The notes under the pieces are model-generated. The model was not told where the DNA came from. It saw only the letters and a list, made by a program, of their open reading frames with translations, and searched no databases. Shown here piece by piece: positions 42,041-42,857 of a stretch of DNA of 42,857 nucleotides (position 1 is its first letter; every line of letters starts with the position of its first letter). The stretch is from Terana coerulea. Its lineage: Eukaryota > Basidiomycota > Agaricomycetes > Polyporales > Phanerochaetaceae. The translations under genes were made by a program, and so were the position numbers. The DNA is taken from contig JAKOGH010000580.1 in NCBI GenBank assembly GCA_024811115.1, forward strand, positions 1 to 42,857, given 5' to 3'.

Positions 42041-42857
42041 ATAGATTGCCTACTATACTTTTACAACTACTCTAAATGTCACAGATTACAGACTTTCTAA
42101 AACTGCTGGAATAGGTTCTCTGTCTCAGATTATAAGCTGCCTCATTTGATTGTAACATCAACTATGTGCCCACTAGATTTTTTGCCTGTAGCACCCAAAA
42201 GGCTAAACAGGTGACGTTGCAATTTTCTGCACAATCTAGCTGATCTGGACCAGTTTGAGTTTAAACAGCTTCAAAAGATAAGCTCATACTCAAAGGGTGT
42301 GTTTAATTTGAATCTACTAAAGCAAACTATGTGGAGTATATATAAAAGCACATCTCCGGAGTTTTGCTCTCACACTTTACTGTGCACTTTGGTGTAAAGT
42401 TTATATTCCCAGCCATCTGAGAAAACCCCCTTTACTAATCTAAGCTAATGCTGCAAATGTTAGGCTAAATTAGCAAAATACCATTTCAATAGTTGAATAG
42501 CATAAAAGTCCTAATTGGCACAGCTCCTTGGCTAATTTAGCAGGTCATAGTTATGTTAGCTGAGAATAGCTAGCTTATAGCAATAGATTAGCGTAGAATA
42601 GCCAAACTATTGCATTTATATTTTTATCCATTATGTTGCTATCATATGCTGAGATGGAATGATCACTCAGTATTTAAGGTTGAGTATATATCCATAAGTG
42701 AGCTACCTAGTTTACCAACAATACTATATCTACTTATGTTAAGCATGGCTAGTTCTATATATCCTTGTTGCTGCATATCCTCCCATTGCAACTGCTTGCA
42801 TCAGTTTGCTCTTGTTGGGCTTTACATGTTACGGCTAGTGTTGGGAAGTTATTTGAG

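Larger units (their letters stand above)
39945..42857. other. AT-rich stretch with dispersed repeats, no gene
   Basis: Very low CG. It holds a dinucleotide run (TA)n near 40051-40063, a hairpin (ATAACACCACAT / ATGTGGTGTTTGTTAT, about 41060-41110), repeat blocks at 41281-41380 and 41889-42040, and a tRNA-like relic at 41821-41899. A 62-codon plus-strand frame (41071-41259, ending TLEFVSEIVVVRKEL) reads somewhat protein-like but is unassigned. Confidence 0.45.

Noticed and set aside
1..42857. CRISPR array, operon structure or phage-like genes
   Set aside because: No regularly spaced repeats with unique spacers, no ribosome-binding-site and gene series; the content is eukaryotic transposons and spliced decayed genes.

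Overview
The window looks like a transposon-dominated, AT-rich stretch of a filamentous fungal nuclear genome. The evidence is a chromodomain-bearing Ty3/gypsy element, a second gypsy integrase resembling mushroom-type (basidiomycete) elements, short introns with GTAAGN donors inside decayed genes, and long AT-rich tracts almost free of CG. I cannot name the species. No intact host gene can be supported. There are no bacterial features, no rRNA and no CRISPR array. Almost everything recognisable is a mobile element or a coding sequence broken by stops of the kind C-to-T decay produces.

Layout. 1-1240: decayed, probably Ty1/copia-like gag on the minus strand. 1271-2941: two copies of a ~540-bp LTR facing each other. 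3161-4023: copy A of an ~864-bp palindromic (long terminal inverted repeat, TIR) element. 5063-12823: a nearly complete but dead Ty3/gypsy chromovirus on the minus strand, with both LTRs, a polypurine tract, gag, protease, RT, RNase H, integrase and an unbroken chromodomain; a 905-bp TIR element is inserted between RT and RNase H. 12824-21475: AT-rich DNA holding decayed reading frames, among them a multi-exon gene (15378-17104, minus) and an acidic-tailed protein (20393-20922, minus), plus a 319-bp TIR element. 21476-23588: a 2.1-kb foldback element that splits a plus-strand reading frame. 24037-25838: another decayed gene (minus). 27592-30754: copies B and D of the palindromic element, interrupted respectively by a 363-bp solo LTR with 5-bp target duplication and by a 631-bp TA-flanked MITE. 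31200-38100: less decayed, CG-containing DNA with a gag-like fragment (plus) and a gypsy integrase fragment (minus). 39079-39942: copy C. 39945-42857: AT-rich dispersed repeats and a tRNA-like relic.

The elements form a readable insertion history. Old AT-rich, CG-poor layers are cut by younger CG-containing insertions, several with exact target duplications. The strongest unusual signals are the four-copy near-perfect palindrome family, the foldback element whose removal rejoins a reading frame, and the decayed multi-exon genes that simple ORF calling would miss.
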